Source of the DNA: Nectonema munidae
Taxonomy: Eukaryota > Nematomorpha > Nectonematoida > Nectonematidae
Direction of reading: 5' to 3'
Length of the DNA stretch: 64,000 nucleotides
Assembly (NCBI GenBank): GCA_030549495.1
Contig: JAUIRK010001056.1
Location: 310,001-374,000 of the forward strand
In this document: one piece after another, positions 47,151 through 61,120 of the stretch
Position numbering within the stretch: position 1 is the stretch's first letter
Layout of the letters: every line of letters begins with the position of its first letter
The notes under the pieces: model-generated
Told to the model about the DNA's origin: nothing
Databases searched by the model: none
The model's input: only the letters and a program-made list of their open reading frames with translations
Made by a program: the position numbers and the translations under genes

Positions 47151-48670
47151 TTTTTTTGCCTACTTAGCATTCAAAATTTTAATAGATTACAAGAAGAAGA
47201 TTTATTAATTGATATAATAAAATTGGAATACACTACCAAACATATAAAAAAGAATTAAATAAAGAATTTAAAAAGACATTGCATATTTATAGTTAAAAAT
47301 TCAAAAGGCCTGCAAGACGCTGATATGAATAAAACCCATATTACATCAATGAAATAGAAATACATCATATAGAATATTCATAAAATAAATAATCACATTA
47401 GCTGGAATAAAATAGAGATAGTATGCAGTGCGCATGATTAGAATGAGTGGCTGTTAATATAATGTTAAATAACTATTGGTAGTTGTTACACACAAAACAA
47501 TTAATAGAATGACAAGTTAAACTATAATTATCTAAAATAAGTGGTACACACGAGTTTTAACGGCTTATATTTATAATGATTTTAATTGACATAAGAAATT
47601 AATAAAAAGTTAATTTAGAGGGCGAGGACGACATTTCTCTTACCACCTGGATAAATCCATTCTCTGATATATATATATATATATTAAAACGATTTGAAAG
47701 TTAAAATCTAGAAAATGTTCCGTTAACTTTGGAAGTGTTAACAGTAGAGAAATTTAAGAATAACTTTAAAATAATTCAATCATTTTTTTATAAGATAAAT
47801 ATCATTATACCTTTCTTTTTTTTACTCATTTCTGATAGATATGGGTTATAAAAGATACTAAAATAGAAATTTGAGATAAAAAGATTTCAAGACATTTTTT
47901 TCTGTAAAGAAAAAGGCATAAAAATATAAAAACTTCTAAAAATAAATTTTTTATATACGTCACACACTTGAAAGCTAATTTTAAATTTTCATAATTATTT
48001 ATTTTAAAAATAGTTATTCACTTTGTTGTACATTAACATGTTCTAAAAATAAATGTTCACCTTAAAAAGGGACTTGTCTGTAAAATTATTCGGTTAACTA
48101 TTTTTGATTGCTTTTCATGAGGTAAAGATAAAATTTCCAAATTCATAAAAGAATGATATCCTTCTCCTCTTTAAATTTTAGCTTTTATTATTTTTTAAGT
48201 TTTTTTATAAAGAATATATTAAAATAGTTTAAACTCCACATTAAACGAGTTCATGATATATGCCGGCGCCTAGTCAGAAAAGAATATAGGGCTATAAAGG
48301 AAAACATATTATCAACAGGGTTCGAAAATATCTATATCCTATTATATCTCTATACTATTATTTTGTCATCTGTAGAAAAGACTATGAAATTAGAGCTTCC
48401 TTTTGCTCCTGCCTAGGTTAATTTAATATAGACTGAATAGTAATTAAAGGAAGCAAGATATCAAGGTTATTTATGATATCGATGAGATTCAAAAAGCTGA
48501 GTGTTTCATTCAATCATCTCAAAATTACTATAAATTGAGTGATTTTTTTCAGAAACTTACTCAAACTAACCAATGTTAATAAACAGTAACATAATAATGC
48601 TTAATAATATTTTTCAATATTTAAAACACAACAAGTGATTAATATGAAACTTCAAAAGTTTAAATATATA
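47150..48670. other. AT-rich, nothing identified
   Basis: No open frame of interest and no clear repeat apart from a short AT dinucleotide run near 47670. Confidence 0.5.
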
Positions 48671-48677
48671 CGGGAAA

Positions 48678-48835
48678 GGTACCGTGAGATGTTTTTATCA
48701 AGAAGGAACAATTGCGTCCCTTGTATCGAACTATGAGGAAAGTAGGCTTGATGTGGGATCGAACACAAGACCTTGAGTTATCGAAACGCAATATCTAACC
48801 AACCTTACTCACGAGTCACGTCCCTTAGAAAATGT
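48678..48835 (-). mobile_element. Possible tRNA-derived SINE
   Basis: On the minus strand an A-box-like TGGTTAGATATTG is followed about 45 bp later by TGTTCGATCCCACA, a good RNA polymerase III B-box. The body resembles 45834-45935. No complete tRNA cloverleaf can be drawn, so it is not a tRNA gene. Confidence 0.42.
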
Positions 48836-49639
48836 TTCTTTATTTATTTTACTGTTTAATAATATAATAATATATATTTGGAGGAGTTTGATTAAGTGTT
48901 AGTAACAAAAATTTTAAAAGTTTGGTTAAGTGTGGGTAAAAATAATACCGTTCTATAACAAAAATTTTAAAAGAATATTAGAAATAAATAAAATCAAATG
49001 CTATAAATTTAATTAATATTTTCCACAAATTCTTTAAATGTAGTAGTTGGCTAAAAATCTTTGCTAAAAATTTTGAAAATAATTTTACTGCTTAGAAGGG
49101 TAGCGGCAAGAAAACCATCTTACAAGAAGGCTGGTAAAAGTAAATTTATATTTGAACAATGAGCTGTGAATAAAAATTATGAATAGTCGCGAGAAATTCA
49201 TTTCATGAGGAAAAAGAAGGCACTCTGCCAGGTTCGATAGATAAATGAGTCTATGATAGAATTAAAGTTGGAGAAACATACATAGAATTCATGTGAAAAA
49301 GTGAAATGTGAATCTACAACTGAAAAAGAAATGTCATTTTTATGAAGATGAAGAAATCCTCTTCTTATGATTTACAAGAAAAGTTTTATTTCTTAGAAAT
49401 AAAGTTAAATATTTGGCGAAAAAAATTTATAAAAGAATTTAATTATGATTTTTTTTCAAATTCAAATGATTCTAAACAACTAGGAAAAAAAATAATAAAT
49501 TGTTAAAAAAATCTGCCCTCCAGAAAATAAGCTTTCTACATAATGGGAAATGAAATATGATTCTGTAACGCTTTATATGTCAATTTCAGTATTGTTTTTT
49601 TCCAAACTATTTATTTAATACAAATTCTGTATTTAATTT

Positions 49640-50640
49640 TGCTTACTCTTAATCGGTTAAAATTGAAAAAATGCCGTGATATCTATGAGATTTCTATTTA
49701 TCATATCAAATTAATTATTGTACCAAAGTATTTATTGGTTGGATTTAATTCCTGTGTCGAGTATTCTATTAATATAGAATACCAAAAAAGGGATAGATTA
49801 AATATAAATAAATATCGTCCAATATCAAGTATATCTGTCATTTCAAAAATATTCTAAAAACTACTTTATAATCAAATCTATTGAAATTTTAACGTGAACA
49901 ACTTATATTATAAATACCAATTATATTTCAATATCGCTTTTCTTCTAATATTAAGTACTTCGGAAAGGATTTATTTTTTTTACACAAGCTTTAAGAAGTT
50001 TTTTCATGGTGTAAAAAAAATCAAATTTGTTTTAATATTGGAAAATACAAAGCAATGCTTTTCTCAAGTGATAATGATCTAAAACAGAGATTGAACGATT
50101 CCACATTTTAGTTAGTTGACTCTTTTCAATTGTTAGGAATCAAAATTGATAAAAAAAGAATTAATTTTGTTTCAGAATATCTCGTAATAACAAACTCTCA
50201 CGAGCAATTGACTTTAAAAATTATTTTCCACTTGAAATCAAAAAGCTATTATATAATTCCTCTGGGGCACTCTAATATTTATCAAATAAGAAATTAGAGA
50301 AAGGTTTTAAGATTTATATATTAGTTTACTATAATTATATTTCTCATGCTAATAATCTGTTCTATCATTCTTAAACTTTTAAAGTTAGCGACTACTTATA
50401 TAAATATAATTTAGCGATCTTTATATACAAACTCTTCCATGGTCTTTTGCCTGAAACTTTTTATATCAAAAATTCTCTGTCTAAAGTCTAAACTAAATTA
50501 CAATCTTCGTAAAAAAATTCTTGCTAATTCCTTACTACAGCATAGTTAAATTCCATCAAACAATCCAATATAAGATATCTATTTTTTGGGAAAAAAATAA
50601 GCACATCATGTGTATGTGGAAAATTACCTATCTTAATGTA
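49640..50640 (+). pseudogene. Heavily decayed LINE of the 2.5-kb family
   Basis: Frames 49639-49857 and 49894-50082 and short later pieces match the RT and post-RT region of the 2.5-9.1 kb ORF2 in order (SIYHIKLIIVPKYLLVGFNS, NKYRPISSISVISKIF, LLGIKID). Many stops and frame changes. Both ends are lost. Confidence 0.7.
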
Positions 50641-50649
50641 CTTTTATAA

Positions 50650-51930
50650 ATTGCTATCCGTGTTCTTTGAATGAAAATTATCTCCACCTAAATTCCTTTT
50701 ATTATTCTATACTACCCTATAATCTCTTACTCCTATTTTATTTCTTATGTTTACAACTATATTATATTTTTAGAGTTAATATGTACATGAAATGTAAATT
50801 AGGTTACTTTATCAAATTATCAAAATAAAGAACATAATGTTAACATATTAACGCCATCTAAATACAATAATTTCATAAAAATAAAAATATCTAACTTACT
50901 TATCAAATAGAGTTATTCCTACAATACTTATACCTTTTTTTAGATAATGTGAGAACAAAAATTAGTTGCACTTGCTCATTAAATTAGTAAACACTCTTGT
51001 CTAACTTTTACAATTAGTAAGGTTTCGCAACTCTCAAGAAGAAGATGTTTATTATTATTAACATCAAATTTCAAAACAAATAAAGAAAAAAGTCCCAAAT
51101 TAAAATAAAACGTTGCTCTAGGATCTCTAGAGAATGACAAGAGAGATTTGAGAAAATCGAATAATGAAATCCATTGCAATAAGTGGTAAGATATTTTGAG
51201 CCGTCAACTTGTTTATGACTATATTCTAGTACCCGCGAGAAAATAATGTTATGGATTGCTGAAAAGCTTATAGTGTAACTAACTAATCAAATTTATGAAA
51301 ATGTTAAGCATTACCTCAAATGGATAAGAAATTTTATTAAAAGTTATAAAAATGAATATAAATCTCTTTAAAAATTAATAAGTTTTTTGAAAGAAGGAGT
51401 TTCGTTGACATTTGAAAAAAGGCACTAAAAATTAAGTTAGACAAAATGTTTTGAATATTTATTAACCATATACTAAAAAATAAATGTATTAAATATTTTA
51501 GTGTAACTTTGAATATGCAGTAAAACTTTCTTCGTGCAGAAAGAATGGAAACCTAATTAACTAATATTAACAAAATCAATTTGAATTTTGCCAAAATATT
51601 TAAAATATTTTTTTGAAAAAAACTTCCAGATTTGCCTACATGACATGTGAATTTGAGTGAGTATAAATAATTTATTTTAAAGATGTTTTACTTTTCAAAA
51701 ACTTGTTCAATTTTTCTTTTTGTTTTTAAGTTTATGAAAGTTTCATGCTTGAACACGTCTTTTTTATGAACTTTATAATCTGTTAGAATATTTATATAAT
51801 ATTGAAAAGTTGGAAAATTAAACCCTGCGAAATGTTTCATATACTTGAGAATCAAGTGTCTATGATAATAATTAATAGAATGCATAGTCTTTCATCTAAA
51901 ATTTTCCTTTGATTCTCAATGCTTCTATGT
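50650..51930. other. AT-rich, nothing identified
   Basis: Short non-coding-looking frames only. Confidence 0.5.
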
Positions 51931-51939
51931 TTGAAATAT

Positions 51940-52043
51940 CAATAAAATTTTAACAGAACAATGACTTAAATACCAAACAAATTTATTATTCCAATAAAAT
52001 TTTACCAGAACAATGACTAAAATACCAAACAAATTTATTATTC
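51940..52043. repeat. 52-bp direct duplication
   Basis: Two adjacent copies beginning CAATAAAATTTTA, differing at about three positions. Confidence 0.85.
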
Positions 52044-52599
52044 CAGTTTTGCTGGTCTTTATAATTTGCCTTCAGCAAAGCTATACAAGGTTGTGTTTCA
52101 ATTTTTTATTTTTAACTTATAAAAAATGCTTACTTGTTTGGTTAAAATATAACTTTTGCGAATTAATATAAAATAAAATCAATTAATAATTTGATAAATT
52201 TGTAATATTAAAAAATTATAATTTGATAAATATTTTTTTAAAATTTTAAATAAATATATAATATAAGAAGAAGAAGAAGAAATATTTAATTAAAGATTAA
52301 AGTTAATATAAATCACAAAAAGAACACATGTGCACAGAAAAGAATGTAAATATTTGTTTGATCTTGATGATAGGACACATAATAAAATTATATATAATGC
52401 ATTACTTGTAAAATATTAAAATAGTATATTAAACTTGTTAAGCTAGTTTTCAATCATTTAAAATTAAAGATTTCAAATTTGAGAGTTTGAAAATCGTGGT
52501 GCTATTCAGAGATACCTGGCATATCTAAATCCTCAAGGATAAACATCCAAGTGTTATAAATAAGTAATTCAACAATTAGTTCGTTTTCTTAGTTGTTAG

Positions 52600-52937
52600 T
52601 GGTGATGGTAATTAACCGTGTTTTCGTTAACCGCTTGGTTAATTCATTGCCTAATATCTTTCAACCGATTATTTAACGGGGTAATTTTTTAAAATTTTGT
52701 AGATATACGCATAAGATACAAAAATGGTTTGTCGAGAAAAAGGAAAAAATGAAACGTACTATTAGAACAAAATTACACATACCAGAACATGAAAATAAGA
52801 TTGGGCAATTTCGATTTTAAAAAGACATGATATGATTAGAATTAACCAGTTAATTGCGCTTCGGTTAAGGTGGATTAGTCAGCCTGATTCATCGGTTAAT
52901 AATAATCTGTTAATTTCCAACGATTATACCATCACCA
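52600..52937. mobile_element. 338-bp MITE with 10-bp target duplication
   Basis: Inverted ends TGGTGATGGTA on both sides, with repeated ATTAACCG-type motifs inside. The decamer TAGTTGTTAG lies directly outside each end (52590-52599, 52938-52947). The duplication length suggests a Mutator-like group. A related fragment lies at 14203. Confidence 0.82.
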
Positions 52938-52999
52938 TAGTTGTTAGGTTATTATTATTAATTTATTTAGTGAGAAAGTTAGATTGTTAGAATTAGTGA

Positions 53000-55200
53000 A
53001 ACAAAAAATTTAAGAATTTTATAACTTATAATAATTAATTGATGTTATTAGTTCCGCACTTAGTCATGGATAATTTTAATTTGCATTAAAAATTGGTTTT
53101 TATAGTCGCAGGATCAGTAGCGTGTCCAGAAACTTTAACAAGAGGGCCCACAAATTTACATTGAAGTGGACGCAAATCTGAAGTCAGTATGCATAGCATT
53201 ATGAAGTGTGTTGGAAGAAATTGTGTCAGGAGGAAGGTGTTCGTTCAAGTTCGTGCTAAAAATTCATTCCATGTGCTGAGGTTAATGAACTTTCAAAAAA
53301 TTAAATTTCACTTTTTGCGAAGAATTGAAATGAAGTGTGATTTTTGAATACGGGAGAGAGAGAGAGAATGAATTGCCAAAAGGGTATTTTGCGTGTAATA
53401 ATGTTTTTATTAAGAATTGTACTGATAAGAACTCTTTCTTGATTGTGATAAATGTCACATTGAAGTGAACTTGACACACACACACACACACTGATTCACC
53501 TCACAACTTGACACAACAGGAGTTTACAAGACTCATTGTCTGTCTACACGTCGTGAGTTGTCCTTAACTATTCTGTAAGCCCCCTACGAAAAAAAGGCAC
53601 TTTGCGTCTTTCACTTGCATTCAATTGCGTTTATTTAAGATTTTCTCCTGGGGTCTTGCTTTGTTTTAACACGCCTCATTATACACTTGAAAGTTTTCTG
53701 GGCAAAAATCAAGCATATCCGAGATAATGCTCAAAATGGCTTCATCCCTTATATAGAAATAGTTATTGATGCCATTGAAATAGGAGCATAGCAGTTATTC
53801 ATATGTATTGTATATATCTTTATGGTAATGTGTATAGCTAGCCATTTACAATCTATCTATACCTTTCTGAATGAAAGCAGCAATTTTATACAACTACATT
53901 TCATTAACATTATTTTTGCTTATACTCAGCCCGTCCAATCAATATTTTTCAAATACTAATTTTCAAAATATTTGATCTCATTCGCTTAATGTATCAATAA
54001 TTATCTTTAGTGGCACGCCTTTACAAATTATAGGCAAAATTACATATTTACAAAGAAATGTTGAACTTCAAAAATTTTTTGAGAATAACTACTATTGAAG
54101 TTTTCGTGATCGATTTTAGAACAAATGTTTATTGCTGCTTTACATTTTTTTGAAAAATGTTAATGGATTCGCATTTTAATGGAAAGTCGCTTTACCATAC
54201 TTATTAGAAAAATTTATTTTTTACTTTTTTTCATATCTCCATTTTGGTGACACTTTCTGGACGTTTTGTATCGACTTTTTCCATTTTGTGATCATAACAA
54301 AGCGTGTCTGAATGCCCCTTGTTATTCATGTAATAAATAGGTTGAATTTTTTTTATTTAAAATAATGCTTCATTAAACCTATCACTTTTACTTGCATCTA
54401 CACGTTATTGCAATTGAATTTTGTAAGTTATAAAGATCTGGCCTGCAAGCAATCACTACTGACTTTTTGGTAGTGTTTAACCCAAAATGTTTAACTATGT
54501 TTTCACATCAATTTTACCAATCAGTGTTTTGGCTTTTAATTTACTTGATATTTAAACCTTTTTCTTCTCCTAGCGGTATTCGATATTCAAGAATTGGTGG
54601 AACAAGAATTTTGAATAATAGTGAAGAGCTTCCATTTTTTTAGATTAGAAAAGAAAGTTAGCCATCTTTTGTAAAGTATAAAATTTTATAAAAAAATATA
54701 TTTATAAAATTTATAAATATAAATTGTAGATATGCTATTTTTGTTATTTTTCACTGTATCTTAGTTGTACTTAAATGATATTTTAATATATCCTTAAATA
54801 TATTGTGTAATTACACAAATCTCATCCTTTTCGCGTTTATTCCATTGATATATCTTGTTTCTTTTTCGTCTTAATCACATCTTACTTTCATAGTTAATCA
54901 TACAAGCAGCGTTATGGCCTTTTGCCTATACATTGCTGCATGTCTCTTTTTTTGTTATTGTTTGTGATGTCTCCGTTTTTTATCGTCCTATTACATGTCT
55001 CTGTTTTGTTTGCACAACCACTTTTATTAAACCCCAGTTTCAATTCTTCCCAACGATACATGGGGGAGCTTATTCTATCTAGTTTAATGTTTTGTCAAAA
55101 ATGCTCAGTCGACAGGATTATAACTTATAGGAGAGTTAAAAAGCTTTAGGACCGTAAGTTTGACATCGGTGCTTGCTATATCTATAGCCTCCAGCTAACA
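53000..55200. other. Intergenic, no gene supported
   Basis: AT-rich with an (AC)n run at 53474-53491 and a (GA)n run near 53352-53368. The short hydrophobic plus-strand frame at 54922-55149 has no recognisable features. Confidence 0.4.
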
Positions 55201-55220
55201 ACTTGCTTTAACTTCTTACT

Positions 55221-55330
55221 TACCAATTAAAGCTCAAAGCGGCTAACCTGAGGTCCAATTAAAGACTTCATCAACGCGAGGTCCAATTAAAGTTGCCATT
55301 AACACGAGATCACTTCAAGACTATATAAGC
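55221..55330 (+). repeat. Short direct repeats before a TATA-like box
   Basis: GAGGTCCAATTAAAG occurs at 55250-55264 and 55278-55292, with a worn copy at 55221-55232. CTATATAAGC follows at 55321. This may be a small promoter, possibly of a mobile element. Confidence 0.35.
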
Positions 55331-55589
55331 TTTGCACTTTCTCACTTCTTTGGCTCTTTTACCTTCCCATATTCAAGATTAGGGTCGGATGAAGCTTACT
55401 ACTTTGCCAACTTTTGTTTTATTACGAAGTGCCACTGGACATAATTTAGACACAAATTTTGATGGATAACTTTCTGAGCCAAATACCAAAAAGTGTTACG
55501 AGGCATGACAAATTGACAGAAAAAAAAATTACGGAAAAAAATGTAAATGAATAGGAAATCAGATAGATAGTGTGTTAGTTAGAGGTAGT

Positions 55590-58043
55590 TAAAGTCGGTG
55601 TTGAAGAAGACTTTTTTTGATGAAAAGCTTTTCATCAGAGTTGCTTCTGAAGCCATAAATTCTTTGAAAACCTCTGAGTCATTTGATAACCCTGATAAAC
55701 CTTTTTCATCTTTAACACACGTTATTAAGTCGTCTGTTGAAGCGTCAACTAGAATAGATCATAAGATAATTAACAGATACAAAATTAGAATGAAACCTTG
55801 GATTTCCTTTGAAGTTATCAATCTCATCAAAGCAAGAGATACTATGTTTAAAAAATGAAGATATACAAAAGCAGTGAGAGAAGTTTACAATTACGATGTA
55901 CTAGCAAATATATTTCTTTGAGAAATTTAATTAAGTACAAAGTTCGTCTCCTAAAAGAATCATACTATGGTAATCTTTTTACTAAACATAGTTCAATTCA
56001 GGAGACTTGGTCAATAGTCAATAAAACACTGAAAAACCCTCAAACTAGAAGTATTTCTTTGCGAGAAGGAGATACGCTCATAGATAACGACTATTTAGTT
56101 GTTGAAAAGCTTAATGCTTATTTCTCTCGTGCTTGCTCGAATGTTCCAAACAATTTTACACATGAATCTTCTTATGCTTATGATGATGGCTCTTTTTCTT
56201 TCATTAATGTTGATAGCGTAGGTGTTTTGAATGAAATAAACAAAATAAAAAGCAGTCATTCATGTGATATATATGGCATATCGACTTATCATATTAAGCT
56301 AATTGGTACGGCTGTCTCTGAGTTTTTAGCTATGGCTATCAACTCGGCTTTTAGACATTGCATATTCCCTTCTATTCTCAAAACACATAAAGTAATCCCT
56401 CTCTGGAAAAAAGAAGATCGGAGAGATGTAGATAACTACTGATCTATTTCGTTGGTGCCTGCACTTTCCAAAGTTTTTGAAAGAGTTATTCTCACTCAGC
56501 TTGAAGGTCATATATTGCAAAATAAACTTGTTCATAAGCATCAATTCGGTTTCAGGAAGGACTATTCAACAGAAATTTTGCACTCTTTCCTCATTGAAGA
56601 ACTCATTTCCTCTTTAGAAAAAAAAAGAAGACATGGTCCTTCTTTTTTTTGATATGAGTAAGGCCTTTGATTCAGTCAACCACTCACTGTTGATCCAAAA
56701 ACTTTCTAAGTCTAGGATCAGTAAAAACTCTCTTTCACTCCTCTGTTCATATCTTTCTGCTCGCAAACAGTGTGTATCGGTGAATAATTCTCTTTCGTCT
56801 TTCACTCCTATCAGATCAGGTGTACCACAGGGCTCTGTTTTATCTCCCCTATTGTTTAGTCTCTATGTAAATGATATTTTTGATGTATCAAGTATATTTT
56901 CCTTTGTTCTCTATGCTGATGACTTCTGTGGCTATTTCCCACTTTCCTGTATTAAAAAAGATAATTATATCAATATTAACATGTTTTTATATAATCTAAA
57001 CCTATTTTATGCTTGGTGCACGAATAATGATTTGAAAATTAACTATGTAAAATCTAAAGCAATGGTTGTATCCATGAAAAACAGTGTAAATGAAGACTTT
57101 CTATCGAAAGCACGTTTCAACATAGTCAATAAGTTTAATCTACTTGGGCTTGTGCTTGACAATAAGCTAAGCTTTTCCCATCATGTTAAATGGTTTCAAA
57201 TAAATTGAGCCAAATTATTGGAGTTTTTCATCGCACAAAACATATCTTTCCTACGAATATCAAGCTCCTTCTTTACAAAACTCTGTTCTTGCCACACATT
57301 CAGTATAGCCTTATAAACTGGTACCCAAGCGGTAAAAATCGTATTGAGATTTTACAAAAGCGTGCTCTCAGAAATGTTTTCAATCTCAAATACAACTCAC
57401 ACACAGAACCTGTCTTCAAAATTCACTATCTACTCAAACTGAATGATCTCTTCAATCTTAAAGTTGCTTGCTTTTTGCATAAAAACATCAATAACAGACC
57501 ACATGGACTCTTCAGCAAATTTCTACAATATAATGATAATATAAAGCACGAAACCCGAAGAGCACACGATCCTTTGCCTGTGTTTTTCCGACTCTCAACT
57601 TCTACTGTGTCAGTCAGATACAAAACAAATTTACTTCACAAACAATTTCCTTTTCTCTTTCAAGACCCCAGTTTATCTGTGAAAACCTCCAAAAAAATTT
57701 TTAAAAATTTTTTCATTTCTTCCTATAGCCATTATACCTATTGTGACAGAAACTGCTATGTCTGCTCTACTTCCTAATTTTATTATTTGACTCTACAACA
57801 ATATTCCACTTTGTTTCCGTGAGCAATGCTTTGAACTCGTGTCCTCGATGCTTCATTTTTCTACCCTATCCTTGAAAGTCTGTGTTGAATCCTAATTGCG
57901 GCCTCCTGGCTTTTGGATCTTCACAAAATTACCTACATTATTTTCATACTGTTTCGATAATTTGGTTCAGTTGTTTTTGTCATACTTTTCTCATGCGTAA
58001 ACTTTCATTTGTAAATAAATAAATAAATAAAATAAAAAAAAAT
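55590..58043 (+). mobile_element. 5'-truncated LINE (second family)
   Basis: Lacks ORF1 and the endonuclease. Ends in an (AAAT)n/A-rich tail at about 58013-58042. AGTTAA-like sequence on both sides could be a short target duplication, but this is weak. Confidence 0.75.
55598..57777 (+). pseudogene. LINE reverse transcriptase relic
   Basis: Five overlapping or adjacent frames in order. A linker region (to 56000) is followed by SSHSCDIYGISTYHIKL, LVPALSKVFERVI, FFDMSKAFDSVNH, SGVPQGSVLSPLLFSLYVND, the catalytic YADDF, and FLPHIQYSLINW, with a C-terminal CDRNCYVCSTS tail. At least four breaks separate the frames, including a stop in the NY-SIS motif at 56442. About 730 residues in all. Distinct from the 2.5-kb family but of the same broad Jockey/CR1 type. 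Confidence 0.82.
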
Positions 58044-58049
58044 AGTTAA

Positions 58050-59965
58050 GTTAAGAGAGTTAAAAAAAATTGAATTAAACTATTTTTTCTTTATTAAAAA
58101 AACGTAAAATACCAACTTCAACTTTGACTCCTAACTTTTAATAGATACCGACTCCGACTCCTTTCTCTTTAAAATCACAGACTCCAATGACTACTATGAG
58201 TTCCCAACCGTGGGGGGGGGGGGGGGGGGAGATTCACGCTCCATGCGTTTATGCAAAAAACGAAGTCAACTTGAAAGGGAGAGATTTGCGTATGCTGCTT
58301 CATTGTTTGGCTTGTGGAGGGATGAAGGCGCACGAAACTTGCATTCAGAATGGGTATAGAGATCAAAGTGGTGTGTAGAAGGGAGGTGCGCTTTGGATAC
58401 GCGCTAATTGTGATTAATCGCGTTGAACTAGAAAAGTTAAGTACGTGAGTGAACGCTTTCACACCAACAAAGCCCAACTTCTCACAGGAAATGAAGGCAT
58501 GGAAGTGCTAATCTTCTCCCAAATCCGCTTTTCTCCCCAACAATGCCCCATATCCTTTGCACAAGTCAACTTCAAAGAGGCAAAGGTTTTAGCGTGATTT
58601 GTTCGTCTTTACAAGCGGATAATCCCACATTATCCCCGCCGACTCTCTCATTAGACTTGCGGCTTTGTCGCATTTCGTGTGTTAGAGAGCTTTGCACGCC
58701 CACCCCTTCTTTTCTTTGCTGAACGTGCAGCACCCACTCATCTAACCCTTTTTCAAGGCTGTAAAAGACAGTTTACAATTCGGTGCAAAACTTTTTGACC
58801 TTATTTTTCTTTTTATTATTTTTTTTAATATTTTTTTATACTAGATGGAAAAAAATAAATATACAATTTGTAATGTTATATATTTTTTATTTATAAAAAA
58901 TTCTTTATATAGTTCACTTATTTAAAATGCTTTGCAAAAGTTTTTGCTCAAATAATTTTAATGATGTAAATATTTTTTTGTTTTTTTTATATGTTTGTTT
59001 GATTTTTTTGATTTGATCATTTATGTCTAAAATCGCATTATAATTAAGACCGAAAGTCTCATCTCTGTTAATAAATATGAGTCAAAGAACTATAGCTAAA
59101 TTGTTTGGATAATAATTATCTAAAAGTGATATTTCTTAAAATTTATTGAAATTTAAAAGTACAGGAATTATTGCAAATAAGCCAAAAACCCAGTCATTCT
59201 CAAAAATTGATATAAAAAAAAGAAAAAAAATTAAGAACATCCTAATAAGTCCCAATTTGTCTGCAAGACAAGTTTGAAATATTTTAATGTATTCAAAAAT
59301 TGTATTTTTACAAAAAAAAATTTGAAAATTTGTATTGCAACTAAAAAAATCAGCTTCACCCGAAGGTTCAATTGAAAAAACTTATTGTGAACAAAAGAAA
59401 AGTTAATAGAGAGAGAGAGAGTATGTTTGATAGGCTAAAAGCTAACGAAACGGTGAAACAAAATGGAGTTTTGTTCTTATGGATGCAAACATATGTTGTA
59501 AGAGCTAAGAGAATGAGGTATAACGGGCGTTGCATCGCAAACATTTGATCATGAAAGCTATTGTTGATTTATTTCAAAATATTTATTTCTCAGCAGTGGC
59601 CAAAAACTTTTGCAAGCGTTCAGATGAAAGATTGCCAAAACTCCAGCCAAACAAACATTTGCTAATTCTTCAAGCACCGTGGAAAATTGGCGAAAGTATT
59701 TTTACAAAAGGACTTGTACAAAAGTTTAAAAGGCTCTGAAATAATTTCTAGCTGAATTCGGTTCGATGAAAATTTTAAACATATGTATAACTCTCAACAA
59801 ATCCTTGTTGTCATTTGGTGCTATAATCTCTGCACAAAATTTTATTTATGAAGGCATTAGCCACCAAATTTCACCTACAAAAAATACACCAACAAAACTT
59901 ACATCCATCAACGTCCCATTTACAAACAAAATAAAGAAGAATTAAGAAAAAATTCCTCCTTCACC
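58050..59965. other. No gene supported; 18-G tract at 58212-58229
   Basis: Contains a G18 run at 58212-58229, a GC-richer patch at about 58200-58760 with short frames but no recognisable protein, then AT-rich sequence. The 69-codon frame at 59530 is unassigned. Confidence 0.4.
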
Positions 59966-59969
59966 CCAA

Positions 59970-60805
59970 GAACCCTTTTTTTTTTTTATGAGGGGGTGTT
60001 CTCTTCGAATATTTTTAAACTCTTTTTCCTTTTTTTCTCCCAAAATTTTTTTGGGAAAAACTCTCAATTTTTCTTAAAATTTTCAAAATTTTTATTGATA
60101 AATTTTATTTTTTTAAAAAAAAAAATTTCTCTCCAAACAAAAAATTTAAAAAATTCTTATAAAGAAAGAAAGATGGTGGAGATTTTCTTCTTATGAGGTG
60201 TTTTGTGCGAATTTTAAATCCTCTTTCGTTTTTTTTGTTGGTGGGGAGTGGTGTGTAGGGCTTTGCGGGGGGCGTTTTTTTAGATTTGGGGGCGATTCTG
60301 TTTCTATATTTGTTTTTTTTTTTATTTTTTAAATAATTAAAAATTATTTTTTTTTAATAAATAAGTTGTTCTTTTTTTTTTAAAAAAAGAGAGAAGAAGA
60401 AGGGGGGGGGGGGAGGGAAGATACGACATTCTTCTTGGTTTCCCGCCCCCCCTCACCCCTTCTAAATAAAAGTGAGATTCCCCTGCATTTAATTGATGTG
60501 GAATTAATTATTTGGTGACCGCGCCCCCCCCCCCCGCCGTCGCTGATTTTTTTGGGGGGGGGTGTTTTTGGTTGTCCCCCCCCCCCTTTCATAAAAAGAT
60601 AAATTTTTTTTTAAATTGATATATTGTATTTTTGTGTGGGTGATTTTTTGGGTTGAATATTTAATTTTTTATTATGTAAGAAAATTAAAAAAATCCACTT
60701 TTTTTTTTTCTCCCCTTTCTCTCCCCCCCCTTTTTTTCCTCTCCTAAAATAATCTCTCTCCTTCTTTTTCCCCCCCCCCCTCTCCCCTCTCCGGCGCCCT
60801 CTTTT

Positions 60806-60837
<32 letters not shown>

Positions 60838-61007
60838 TTTTTAAATATTTTAAATTTTAAAATATTTTTTGTGGAGAGGTGGTGCTGCTTTGTGCCCCTC
60901 TTCCCCCCCCCCCCCCCTTTTTTCCTCTTTCTTTTGGAAGAGGGGGATGATGGGGAAATTTTTTTTATTAATATTTTTTATTATTAAATATTATAAAAAA
61001 AAAAATT

Positions 61008-61042
<35 letters not shown>

Positions 61043-61083
61043 TTTATTAAAAATAAATAAATTTTTTTATTATATTATATTTA

Positions 61084-61120
<37 letters not shown>

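Noticed and set aside
48740-48835. tRNA gene
   Set aside because: A B-box is present, but no acceptor stem or complete cloverleaf can be drawn; better read as a SINE.
53474-53491. AC repeat as part of a CRISPR-like or regulatory array
   Set aside because: A plain dinucleotide microsatellite with no spacers; CRISPR is not expected in an animal nuclear genome.
54922-55149. Hydrophobic 75-codon frame as a membrane protein
   Set aside because: T-rich AT-biased DNA yields such Leu/Phe-rich frames by chance; no start context, splice signals or conserved motif.
60380-61060. Open frames within the homopolymer block
   Set aside because: Encoded by runs of single bases; no meaningful protein.
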